NCBI RefSeq assembly: GCF_003967355.1
Contig: NZ_BIFH01000024.1
Location: forward strand, 186,001 to 250,000
DNA: 64,000 bases
Source of the DNA: Embleya hyalina
Lineage (GTDB): Bacteria; Actinomycetota; Actinomycetes; Streptomycetales; Streptomycetaceae
Direction of reading: 5' to 3'
The position numbers were made by a program, and so were the translations under genes. Below the pieces are notes generated by a model, which saw only the letters and a program-made list of their open reading frames with translations, was not told the origin of the DNA and did not search any database. This document shows, piece after piece, positions 34,101 through 41,566 of the stretch (the stretch's first letter is position 1; every line of letters begins with the position of its first letter).

Positions 34101-35954
34101 TCGCCCCCCGTGGCCGGCCCGGAGTCGGCGCCGGCCGGGGAACCGGGACACGCGGTCGCCGCGGAAGCCGCATACACGCAACAGTCATATGCCGAACCGC
34201 CCTATGCGGAACCGCCGTATCCGCATCCGGCATATGGCGGAGAAGCCTCGGTGCCGCCATCCTTCGAGGAGCCGATCGCCGACGGATCGGTCCGTGCCGG
34301 GTCGGCCCATGCCGAGCCGATCGCCGACGAGGCGGTCGTCGTCGCCCCGGGTCACGAGGAACCGGCCCCCGAGTCGGCCGAGTTCGTGGCCCGTGCGGCG
34401 GAGGCGTCGGGGTTCGGGACACCGGACTTCGCGGACTCGACGCTCGGCGAGCCGGTCTTCGGCGCGCTCGCCGCGCCCGAGGCGGGCTCCGCACCGGGTC
34501 CCGCGACCCCGCCGGCGGAGTTCTCGTTCGGGGGCGACGGGCACGACGACACAGGACTCGAAGGGGTGGACGATCCCGAGGACCACCCCCACGCATCCGC
34601 CGGGGACGCCGGGCAGTCGGCCGAACCGACGGCGGCCGCAGAGGCCCCGGACGAGGGAACGGCAGTGCCGATCGACGCTCGGACCAGCACCGGTGAGCAA
34701 ACTCCGTCGTGGGACGTCGCGGACGCCCCGGAGGGTACCTACGAGACCTACGCGGCACACGCCGCCAACGGGCACGGAGGCGTGCGGGCGGACGTGCTCT
34801 CCGGCGCCGGGGTCCATGTGTTGGGCCCGGACGACGAGGTCGACCTGATGGAGGGCCGCGGGCGCGAGCGGATCGCCCCGGCGCCGACGGAACCGGGCCC
34901 GGCGGCCGCGGGCCCGGCGGCATCCGGGCCGGCGTCGTCCGGTTCGGTGGCTTCCGGTTCGGCGGTCGCGGCGGCCGGCGCGGTCGGCGCCGCCGACGTG
35001 GTCGGTGGTGTCGAGATGCCGTCCGCCGAGTACTGGGGCGCCCCCGGGCAGGTGCACGAGGCCCCGACCGCCGCGGACTCCGGGATGTTCCCGGTGGTCG
35101 CGCCGGAGGTCGAACCGGCGGCGGACGCGCCCGAGGTCGGCTCGGCGTGGGATGTGGCGCCCCCGGTGGCCGCGTTGCCGGCCGAGGCACCGGCGGCGAT
35201 CGGCCGGGCCGCCGAGGGCTTCGCGCCGACCTACCCGGAGATTCGGATACTGGGTCAGGTCGATCTGATCGGCGTCGGCGAGGAGGTCGAGCACGGCCGC
35301 CGGGCCCGACTGACCGAACTCGCCGCGTGGATCGCGCTGCACCCGGGCCGCCCGCTGACCGAACTCGACGCCGCCGTCTGGCCGCTGGGTGTCACCGCGA
35401 CCGCGCGGAACTCGGCGATCAGCCAACTGCGTCGCTGGGTGGGCACGAGCCAGGACGGTACGAGCCACCTGCCCGCCGCGGCCGGCGCCGAGGGCTACGC
35501 GTTCGGGCCCGGCTTCGCCTGCGACTGGTTCCGCTTCCGCGAACTGGTCGCGCCCGGCCTGTACGGGAGCCACGAGGTGGCGATGGACTACGCACGGGCC
35601 CTGGACATAGTGCGCGACGCGCCGTTCGACGGGGTGGGTCCGCGCCGCTACGTGTGGGCCGAGCCGTTCCGCCAGCAGATGATCGCCGAGATCGTCGACG
35701 TGGCGGCCCGGCTGGCCGACTACCACCTGGACAATCACGACCCGCAGGCCGCCAAGCGGGCCTGCTCGGTCGGCCTGGTGGTGTGCCCGGAGTCGCAGAT
35801 GCTCTACCGGACCATGTTCCGGGCGACGCACATAACGGGCGACCGCGCGGAGTTGGACTACTACGTGGACCGCCTGGACGGCCTGCTGGCCGGACTGGGC
35901 GCCGAACCGGAGCCGCTCACCGTGGAGTTGCTGCGAGACCTGTTGGACGACTGA
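31134..35954 (+). CDS. Giant membrane protein with LysM repeats and C-terminal BTAD regulatory domain
   Basis: 1606 residues from GTG 31134 (GTGA overlap). Membrane spans lie near residues 35-60, 85-110 and 135-155. Two LysM domains follow (~193-245, HTVQRGDSLWTIAEERLGDG; ~279-335, VTVKPGDTLSDIAEELLGDG), then a Gln/Pro tract (~343-385) and another span (~443-468). A long Ala/Glu/Pro-rich region runs to ~1365. The last ~240 residues are an OmpR-like winged helix plus BTAD helices (IRILGQVDLIGVGEEVEHGR; DYARALDIVRDAPFDG). LysM binds peptidoglycan outside the cell; BTAD is a cytosolic activator-type module. Such proteins accompany streptomycete tad loci and may link wall state to expression or assembly. 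Confidence 0.88.
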   Translation: MTVTQGPRPGAGPGTGAHARNRADRGRRRGPGRFLFDLIRGLLSLVVLLALLVGLPASLVVATTDVLPHRLPALDEIGKILTQPDDGRGFLAALALVFWGAWLCFAVSVIVEIPAQLRGLSAPRIRGLGWSQKAAGALIGGIMLMLPAGTALAAGEAQAAPQLPEHVSSAPSRAVEQEIPVRVQDPGPTAGPTHTVQRGDSLWTIAEERLGDGKRWNEIARLNDGKTMANGQRFDSADYVEEGWVLALPANAGPPAEVKAAHAPESPGEEHKALPTTVTVKPGDTLSDIAEELLGDGDRYPEIFAANKDQPQSGGAALTDPNSIQPGWTLSIPGGGGADPAPQQQPPQQQQQPPQQQPPQQQPPAQQQPQQQPPVQQPPAEPQKPFVETPPQIAKQDPIVVPNAPAGAGAPGAASSETPKKADNTNPTGSRAEAPSPGGDESSVPVGALALGAVGAAAVLGALLVRRRLQQSVRRDGRRIAMPVPAAADLEQQLRATETPDALDLFDRTLRTLCARMSDTGRTLPLIDSVQLTDRQLELHLAAPSPPLYPFEAVHGDHMHWTCPADAELLHTSAAANVPAPYPALAVLGETDDGRQLLVDLESLGVIGLTDGSGEDNLAVLRALAVELLSNVWSDDLCVTVVGFGRELRDVEREGRQQLRYAYSLDEALSRLATWSDEVVGLLDDAKLTSPRQARTKGILPDTWPPEIVLSLEPLTEAHVPHIQRLTNAYPRAAAAIVAPVHSEPWLSGLGVTRLPTVPGVVTPSRINTDVHVQRLEDPQYQALVSMFTVSKDLDGVPADEVLIPGQRPEREPESVEVGVGAGGGSMSSAAWSAVGGMERPARVGGATVADVAAEFEVSPGYYQPDPTDPEPDERVFGAPGWSAPTPRRAGRGGSGSASDTGSWGTAVFPVAGMPLAPPERIERGGGSPEDTGSLPLPWLPDDQHEDAGPGPGDTAHATAEAERAAEPELFRSAAGSDGPPSAPTREYASPPVAGPESAPAGEPGHAVAAEAAYTQQSYAEPPYAEPPYPHPAYGGEASVPPSFEEPIADGSVRAGSAHAEPIADEAVVVAPGHEEPAPESAEFVARAAEASGFGTPDFADSTLGEPVFGALAAPEAGSAPGPATPPAEFSFGGDGHDDTGLEGVDDPEDHPHASAGDAGQSAEPTAAAEAPDEGTAVPIDARTSTGEQTPSWDVADAPEGTYETYAAHAANGHGGVRADVLSGAGVHVLGPDDEVDLMEGRGRERIAPAPTEPGPAAAGPAASGPASSGSVASGSAVAAAGAVGAADVVGGVEMPSAEYWGAPGQVHEAPTAADSGMFPVVAPEVEPAADAPEVGSAWDVAPPVAALPAEAPAAIGRAAEGFAPTYPEIRILGQVDLIGVGEEVEHGRRARLTELAAWIALHPGRPLTELDAAVWPLGVTATARNSAISQLRRWVGTSQDGTSHLPAAAGAEGYAFGPGFACDWFRFRELVAPGLYGSHEVAMDYARALDIVRDAPFDGVGPRRYVWAEPFRQQMIAEIVDVAARLADYHLDNHDPQAAKRACSVGLVVCPESQMLYRTMFRATHITGDRAELDYYVDRLDGLLAGLGAEPEPLTVELLRDLLDD

Positions 35955-35961
35955 GCCGCAC

Positions 35962-35992
35962 CCGGCCGGGCGGGCACGAGCCCCCCGGCCGG
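35962..35992. terminator. Hairpin between convergent tad genes
   Basis: CCGGCCGGG (35962-35970) and CCCGGCCGG (35984-35992) form a perfect 9-bp stem 8 bp after the BTAD-protein stop codon and 41 bp from the convergent peptidase stop. No T-tract, as is common in high-GC actinomycetes. Confidence 0.65.
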
Positions 35993-36032
35993 CGGCGCGT
36001 CCAGCCGGACGAACACATGCCGTGACGACCCG

Positions 36033-36599
36033 TCATGCGCCGTGCAGCAGTATGACGACCAGTGCCGCGCCCAGCAGGAACGGCCCGAACGGCACCGAAC
36101 CGCCGCGCCCGGCGCGCCGGGTGACCGCCAGGACGACCGCGAACAGGCCGACGGCGACATACGCGAGCACCAGCGCCTGGATCAGCGCCGCCCAGGACAG
36201 CCGGCCGACCACCAGCCCGACCAGGCCCGCCGCCTTGGCATCGCCCAGGCCCACCCCCACACCGGCCAGGGCGAGCACGAGGTGCACGAGGTAGGCGGCC
36301 GCCATCGCGATCAGTCCACGCCCATAGGCGTCCCCGTCGAGGGGGATCAGCAACAGTGCCGCGAGCAGCGGGTATCCGGGCAGGGTGAGGGCGTCGGGCA
36401 GCCGGAGCAACCGGATGTCGCACACCACGAGGGCGGCGGCGAGCAACCCGAAGACCAGCAGCGCGGGCAGCACCGCCTGCGCGCCGATCCGCCACACCAG
36501 CGCGGCGGCGTAGACGACGAACCCGGCCGTGATCGCGACCCGGTCGCGCCGCAGCACACCCGCGGTGTCCGCGTCGAGATGGATCGGAGATTTCCGCAC
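36033..36599 (-). CDS. Prepilin peptidase, A24 family (TadV/CpaA type)
   Basis: 188 residues from GTG 36599, with AGGA upstream. About six membrane segments. The two catalytic aspartates of A24 peptidases are seen in VVCDIRLLRLPDALTLPGY (~residue 60) and in the GxGD motif of GVGVGLGDAKAAGL (~residue 117). No N-terminal cysteine-rich methyltransferase domain, as in other TadV. It should cut the prepilin encoded at 29453-29752 and perhaps the TadE-like proteins. It is the only tad gene on the other strand. Confidence 0.9.
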   Translation of the reverse strand: MRKSPIHLDADTAGVLRRDRVAITAGFVVYAAALVWRIGAQAVLPALLVFGLLAAALVVCDIRLLRLPDALTLPGYPLLAALLLIPLDGDAYGRGLIAMAAAYLVHLVLALAGVGVGLGDAKAAGLVGLVVGRLSWAALIQALVLAYVAVGLFAVVLAVTRRAGRGGSVPFGPFLLGAALVVILLHGA

Positions 36600-36744
36600 G
36601 GCATCGGATCCTGTCAGACCGGCGACCGGCCCGGCACCGGATGAGGGCGAACCGGTGCCCGCCACCGGATCGAATCGGGCCCGGTCGGGCCCGCTTGTGC
36701 CGGAATCCCCACCCGGGCGCGGGGCCGGACGGCACACTGGACAG

Positions 36745-37686
36745 GTGCCCACAGCCATGGCGTTCGACCCCTCCCGCGCGCTTCCACCCGCGCCCGGCCC
36801 GGAGTTCGCGGGCGCGGGCGCCGTCCCGGACGACGGGGTATACGTGTTCGACGACGAGCGGATCGTGCTCGCCGTGAACGTCGCGCTCGCGACCCGGCGA
36901 CCGCTCCTGGTGTTCGGGCCGCCCGGGTCCGGCAAGTCCACGCTCGCGCCGATCGTCGCCCGGCACCTCGGCCGGTTGTGCCACACCGAGGTGATCACCG
37001 CGCGGACCGAACCCGAGGACCTGCTCTGGCGCTTCGACGCGCTGCGCCGGCTCAACGACGCGCAGACCCGCGAGGTCGCGCCCACGATCGGCGCCTATTG
37101 CGCGTCGGGGGTGTTGTGGAGGGCTTTCGATCCGTACCGGACCCCGCCGGCACGGGACGGGCAGCCGACGGCGGCACCCGGAGCCGGCCGGGACGCCGGG
37201 CCCGCACCCGGGTCCGTGGTGCTGATCGACGAGATCGACAAGGCCGATCCCGACCTGCCGAACAGCCTGCTCGTACCGCTCGACACGCTGAGCTTCCCCG
37301 GGCCGGACGGCGAGGAGGTGCGCGCGCGTGCGGGCGTCGAGCCGCTGGTGGTGATCACCAGCAACAACGAGCGGGAGCTGCCCGCGCCGTTCGTCCGCCG
37401 CTGCATCGTGCTGTCGCTGGAAGCCCCGGACAGGGAGCACCTGTTGAAGGTGGCCCGCGGTCATCTCGGCGCCGACTACGACGAGTCGACGGCGGATCGG
37501 GTGGCGGAGCACCTGCTGAAGGTCGCCGCCGAGTCCGAGTGGGCCGCGGGGCCCAGCACGGCCGAGTTCCTGGACACCCTCCGCGCCTGCCGCGAACTCG
37601 GCGTCGAGCCCGGCGGCCGCACCTGGGACCTGGTCCTGGAGGTCGCCCTGGACAAGGGCCGAGGGAGCGCGAGGCCGCACGGGTGA
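36745..37686 (+). CDS. MoxR-type AAA+ ATPase
   Basis: 313 residues. GTG 36745 follows CACACT (36733-36738) closely, so the message may be leaderless; ATG 36757 is an alternative. Walker A GPPGSGKST (~residue 59), Walker B VVLIDEIDKA (~158), sensor 1 ITSNNERELP (~204) and an Arg pair (FVRRC) are all present, so it should be an active ATPase. MoxR proteins remodel partners that carry vWA domains; the coupled next gene encodes a vWA-like protein. First gene of a five-gene chain. Confidence 0.92.
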   Translation: MPTAMAFDPSRALPPAPGPEFAGAGAVPDDGVYVFDDERIVLAVNVALATRRPLLVFGPPGSGKSTLAPIVARHLGRLCHTEVITARTEPEDLLWRFDALRRLNDAQTREVAPTIGAYCASGVLWRAFDPYRTPPARDGQPTAAPGAGRDAGPAPGSVVLIDEIDKADPDLPNSLLVPLDTLSFPGPDGEEVRARAGVEPLVVITSNNERELPAPFVRRCIVLSLEAPDREHLLKVARGHLGADYDESTADRVAEHLLKVAAESEWAAGPSTAEFLDTLRACRELGVEPGGRTWDLVLEVALDKGRGSARPHG

Positions 37687-38681
37687 GCACCGCACGGGGG
37701 CGGATCCATCTGGGCGACCTGGTCCGGGCGATCGTCGCGCTCGACGTGACCGACGTGGACACGGCGGCCGGGATCGCCCGCATGCTCGGCATCGCCGGGG
37801 ACGCGGACACGCCCGAGTGGGCGGACGGGCCCGACGAGGCGCCGCCGGCCGACGAACCGGCCGGGCCGCCGGCCCCCGGGGAACTCGTCCCGATGTCGGT
37901 GCCGCCGGACGCCGGCTGCTCGTTGTTGTCGTTGCGCGGTCCCCACGCGCCGAACGAGGCGACCGGACCGGCCGAATCGTCGCAAGCGCCGGGGGAGGCG
38001 CCACCCGGCGAGATCGATCGCCTGCTCGAAGCGGGCACGGACGATCGGGCGGGCCCGCCGGAGCCGCCGTGGGTGGGGCGCTGGGCTCCGGGGGTGATGT
38101 TCGCGGTCGGCTCGACGGATGTGGTCGGTCGTTCCGTGGACGAGCGGGCCCTGGTCCGGCGCGTGGCGGCCCGATCGTTCCTGCGCGAACTTCCCCGACG
38201 GACCCGGCCGACCACCCGACTCGGCGTGCAACTCCTGCTGGACGCGGGCGAGTGCATGACGCCGTTCCGGGCGGATCAGCGCTGGCTGCGCGAGTTGGCC
38301 GCCGGTGTGGTCGGCCGGGACCGGGTCGAGGTGCTGCGCTTTTGGGGCACACCCGCGCGGGGTGTGCGGCGGGTCGGGCGGCGTGAGCGCGCGGCCTACC
38401 GGCCGCCGGCGGCCGGTACGCCCGTGGTGCTGATCTCGGACCTGGGGTTGCGCCGGTTGCCGTTCAGCGGGGACGCGGCGGCGGGCCCCGGCGAGTGGGG
38501 GGACTGGATCGACGCGGTCCGCCGGGCCGGTTGCCCGGTGGTGTGTGTGACGCCGTACCCGGCACGGGCCCATCCGTGGTCGTTGCGGCAACGGGTGTCG
38601 TTGGTGCCCCTGGACCGGCGAACCTCGATCCGCGCGGCCCGACGGGAGACCCGGCGGGTGCGGGGGGAGGTGCGGCGGTGA
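37683..38681 (+). CDS. vWA-like MoxR partner with degraded metal site
   Basis: 332 residues; GTG 37683 overlaps the MoxR stop (GTGA). Residues ~1-40 (GRIHLGDLVRAIVALDVTDV) are a small helical domain, followed by a disordered stretch to ~120. From ~130 to the end the order of strands and helices is that of a vWA domain, with TRLGVQLLLDAGECMTPF (~178-195) where a MIDAS DxSxS is expected and PVVLISDLGLRRL where the second conserved Asp region lies. Only the first Asp remains of DxSxS, so metal binding is doubtful. Probably the adaptor of the ATPase. Confidence 0.75.
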   Translation: MSTARGRIHLGDLVRAIVALDVTDVDTAAGIARMLGIAGDADTPEWADGPDEAPPADEPAGPPAPGELVPMSVPPDAGCSLLSLRGPHAPNEATGPAESSQAPGEAPPGEIDRLLEAGTDDRAGPPEPPWVGRWAPGVMFAVGSTDVVGRSVDERALVRRVAARSFLRELPRRTRPTTRLGVQLLLDAGECMTPFRADQRWLRELAAGVVGRDRVEVLRFWGTPARGVRRVGRRERAAYRPPAAGTPVVLISDLGLRRLPFSGDAAAGPGEWGDWIDAVRRAGCPVVCVTPYPARAHPWSLRQRVSLVPLDRRTSIRAARRETRRVRGEVRR

Positions 38682-41566
38682 CGGCCGGGTGGGACCGGCC
38701 CGATCCGGGACGGGACGGGTGGGCGGACGCCGCCGACGAGGCGTTCGGTGCCGAGGAGTTGCTGCGCACCGTGGCCGAACGCCGGCCGGCCCTGCCGCTG
38801 CTTGCCCAGGCGATGTGTCTGGCGCCGTACGCCACACCGGCGTTCGTACGACGTGCCCGGATCGAGTTCGCCCCGAACAGCACGGCGAGCCTGGAGGCGG
38901 ACCTGTGGTTCTCCCCGCTCGTCGAGTCGGCCGACCCGAACGCCCTGGTCCTGGCACCGGACGTCGCGACGGTGTTGCGGAGGCGGCTGGCGCTCGATCC
39001 CGGGCGATGGGCGCGGGTACTGCGACTCACCGAGCGCATGCAGGAGCGATCACCCGAACTGGTGCGGCGATTCACCAGGTTGGCGGCGGCGGAGGCGATG
39101 GGCGCCGAGCCCCGGGACGTCGAGCCGGATCTGAAGGCCTTTCGGTTCGCGCTCGTGCCGGAGGGCACCACGGGCGACGACCTGGCCCGCTGGCTCGTGC
39201 ACTTCCTGCCGAGGTTGCCGACGGTCCTCGAAACCAGCGCACTGGCCCGGACGTTGGTCGACACGGCGGCGGCACGGTTGCGTGTCGAGCCGCCGACGCG
39301 TGCGGGCGCTCCGCCGGGTTCGGGTGCGGCGGTGCGCCGAGGGGCACGACTGGGGGTGCGGTTCGACGAGGACGGCCTCACACTGAGTCGACCGCCGGAG
39401 CCCGGTGATCGGGTGCTCGAAGTACCGGGTGGGCAACGCGTGCGGGTGGAACTGGCCGCGCCGGGGGATCCGGCGTCCGGCGGATACCCGGTGGAGTTGG
39501 CGGCGGGCGAATCGGTACACGTGCCGATCGTGGTGATCGTGGACCTGGCCGCGGGTCGGGCCGGGCCGAAACCCCCGACCGAGCGGCGCCGATTGTTGCG
39601 CCCCCAGACCGTGTTCGGGGCCACGGCGGCGCTCGCGGACGGCAACGTGCGGGCGGCGGTGCGGCCGAAGGAGGGCGGGACGGAACTGCTGCGTTCCTTC
39701 CGCGGCGAGGTGTGGTCGACCGAGCGACTGTGGGAGACCGCCGAGTTGGCGAGTCTGGACGGCACTTCGGGAATCGTGTTGCTCCGGGTGGGCGACGAGG
39801 TGCTCATGGTGGAGCCGGAGCGGACTCCGCTCTCCGAGGCCCGTCGACTGCGTGCGGACGGGATCCGGGCGGTGGCGATCGTGGGCTTTCGGATCATCCT
39901 CGTGAGCGAACGCGGAGTCTGGGCAACCCCGTTCGGGGCACGGTCCGACCGGATGACGCAGCTGTCCCGGACCGCCGAGGCCGGCACCCGGATCCAGGCC
40001 GCGTACGGGCACGAGGACGTACTGATCGTGGCCCCCGGCGGAGAATCGGAGATCGTGCACCTCTCCACGGGCGCGCGGACCCGGTTCGACTCGCGCTTCG
40101 AGCCACGACCGATCACCGCGATCGCCGGCGGTGCGCCGGACCGGGCGTTGGTCCTGGCCCAGACCGGCCCCCGGCTCGTGCGCGTGCCGAGTTCGGGGCC
40201 TGCGCAGACCGTCGTGGGCGAGGCCCTGCGGGCCGACCTCACCTCGCTCGCGATCGTCGCCGACACGTCGCTGGCGGTGGACGCCGACGGACGCCTGTTG
40301 CGGTGGGACGGCGACCTGCCGATCGACCCGCCCGACGAAGTTCCGTTGCCGTTCCGTCCGTTGCGTGTGTCGCGGAGGGATCACTCGACGTTCACCGTCG
40401 TCGGCCGGGGCGGTCCGATCGAACTCCGCACCCGGGACGGCAGAACCGTCCTGGTCACCCCGCGGCGCGGGGACGACAAGGCGAACGATCGTGTGGCGGA
40501 CATCCTCTTCGCGACGATGCCCCTCGACCCGGGATACGCCGACTTCGCCCGGATCCGTCGCTACGGGATCGGCTGCGTGTGTCTGCCGTTCCGAGCCGAG
40601 TCGATCGCCGCGGCCGATGGTGTGCCCGACGCCGAGGCGTGGGCGTGGATGCGCGCGGCCGGAGCGGCCGGGCTGCGGGTGCTGGTGGACGTGCCCACGG
40701 AGCACGTGGCGCGCGTCCGGGGCGAGATCGAGTCCGCGAATGTGCTGCGGTATTGCCGAGCGCTGTTGGCCGCGGGAGCCGTCGGTGTCCGGATCGTGCG
40801 GTCCAGGTACTGGTGGAGTGTGGTGGAGCGCGGTGAACCGCCCGTTGCCAGGGGGAGCGAACTGCTGCGCGTCCTTCGCGAACCGGTGGACGAGCACCCG
40901 GGACGGATCCTCGTGTTCGACTGGGATCTGCCACACGACCACACCGGGTGGAACGAGAACGAGGAATACCCGCCGGAGATGACCCGAAGTCCGCCACCGG
41001 GCGATCCGGTGGTTCGGGTTCCCCGGGCCTCGTTGATCCTGGACCCCCCGGAGGAGGACGTCCGCCTGCGCTCCATCGCGCCCTACGAAGGCCCGTTGGG
41101 CCGAAGCGTGTCGCTGTCCGCCCTGACCGAGGACGCCGCGCCGCACATCTGGGCGTGCGGGTCGATCCTGCTCGCCCGGTCCGGACTTCGCGCCGTGGCC
41201 ACGCTGCCGCCCGGCCCGACCAACGCCCGTCTGGCCGCGATGTTGCGTGCCCACCGGGACCAACGCGCGTTGTCGCGGGGCTCCGCCACACGATTGCCCT
41301 CCCTCCACGAGGACGTCGTGGTGCTGCTGCGCCGCCACGGCCACGAGTTCGTGCTCTGTGCGGCCAATCTCGGCGACACCCGCCGCGCCGTCGCGCTGAC
41401 CACCCCCAGCGCGCCGACCGGCACCCTGGTCGACCTCCTGGACCCCGACGCGCCGCGAACCGAGCCCATCCGTACGGGATCACCCACGATGCTCGTCCTC
41501 GGCCCCCACGAATACCGCTGGTTCCGCCTGCTCGGCCCCGACGAGCTGTATGCGAGCGGCGCATGA
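38678..41566 (+). CDS. Large MoxR-associated protein: beta-propeller-like region plus inactive GH13-amylase-like barrel
   Basis: 962 residues; GTG 38678 overlaps the vWA stop. Residues ~1-230 are helical (ALPLLAQAMCLAPYATPAFV; LARWLVHFLPRLPTVLETSA). Residues ~360-600 read as repeated four-strand blades with a Gly/Asp turn (VAIVGFRIILVSERGVWATP; LAIVADTSLAVDADGRLLRW). Residues ~612-880 follow the GH13 barrel: YADFARIRRYGIGCVCLPF, then AGAVGVRIVRSRYWW (~700-714), where the nucleophile of GxRxD is Val, and LVFDWDL in place of the acid Glu. The C-terminus (LRAHRDQRALSRGSATRLPS, FVLCAANLGDTRRAVAL, HEYRWFRLL) matches the GH13 end and beta-sandwich. A binding or scaffold role is more likely than catalysis. 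Confidence 0.72.
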   Translation: MTAGWDRPDPGRDGWADAADEAFGAEELLRTVAERRPALPLLAQAMCLAPYATPAFVRRARIEFAPNSTASLEADLWFSPLVESADPNALVLAPDVATVLRRRLALDPGRWARVLRLTERMQERSPELVRRFTRLAAAEAMGAEPRDVEPDLKAFRFALVPEGTTGDDLARWLVHFLPRLPTVLETSALARTLVDTAAARLRVEPPTRAGAPPGSGAAVRRGARLGVRFDEDGLTLSRPPEPGDRVLEVPGGQRVRVELAAPGDPASGGYPVELAAGESVHVPIVVIVDLAAGRAGPKPPTERRRLLRPQTVFGATAALADGNVRAAVRPKEGGTELLRSFRGEVWSTERLWETAELASLDGTSGIVLLRVGDEVLMVEPERTPLSEARRLRADGIRAVAIVGFRIILVSERGVWATPFGARSDRMTQLSRTAEAGTRIQAAYGHEDVLIVAPGGESEIVHLSTGARTRFDSRFEPRPITAIAGGAPDRALVLAQTGPRLVRVPSSGPAQTVVGEALRADLTSLAIVADTSLAVDADGRLLRWDGDLPIDPPDEVPLPFRPLRVSRRDHSTFTVVGRGGPIELRTRDGRTVLVTPRRGDDKANDRVADILFATMPLDPGYADFARIRRYGIGCVCLPFRAESIAAADGVPDAEAWAWMRAAGAAGLRVLVDVPTEHVARVRGEIESANVLRYCRALLAAGAVGVRIVRSRYWWSVVERGEPPVARGSELLRVLREPVDEHPGRILVFDWDLPHDHTGWNENEEYPPEMTRSPPPGDPVVRVPRASLILDPPEEDVRLRSIAPYEGPLGRSVSLSALTEDAAPHIWACGSILLARSGLRAVATLPPGPTNARLAAMLRAHRDQRALSRGSATRLPSLHEDVVVLLRRHGHEFVLCAANLGDTRRAVALTTPSAPTGTLVDLLDPDAPRTEPIRTGSPTMLVLGPHEYRWFRLLGPDELYASGA

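Noticed and set aside
31014-34181. Long open frame on the - strand across the LysM/BTAD gene
   Set aside because: It is the antisense shadow of a GC-rich coding region; its translation is Arg/Gly/His-rich with no domain, whereas the + strand shows LysM and BTAD.
38678-41566. Active alpha-amylase or trehalose-metabolism enzyme
   Set aside because: The catalytic Asp and Glu positions of GH13 are not acidic, and the neighbours are MoxR, vWA, TIR and SLATT genes rather than sugar genes.
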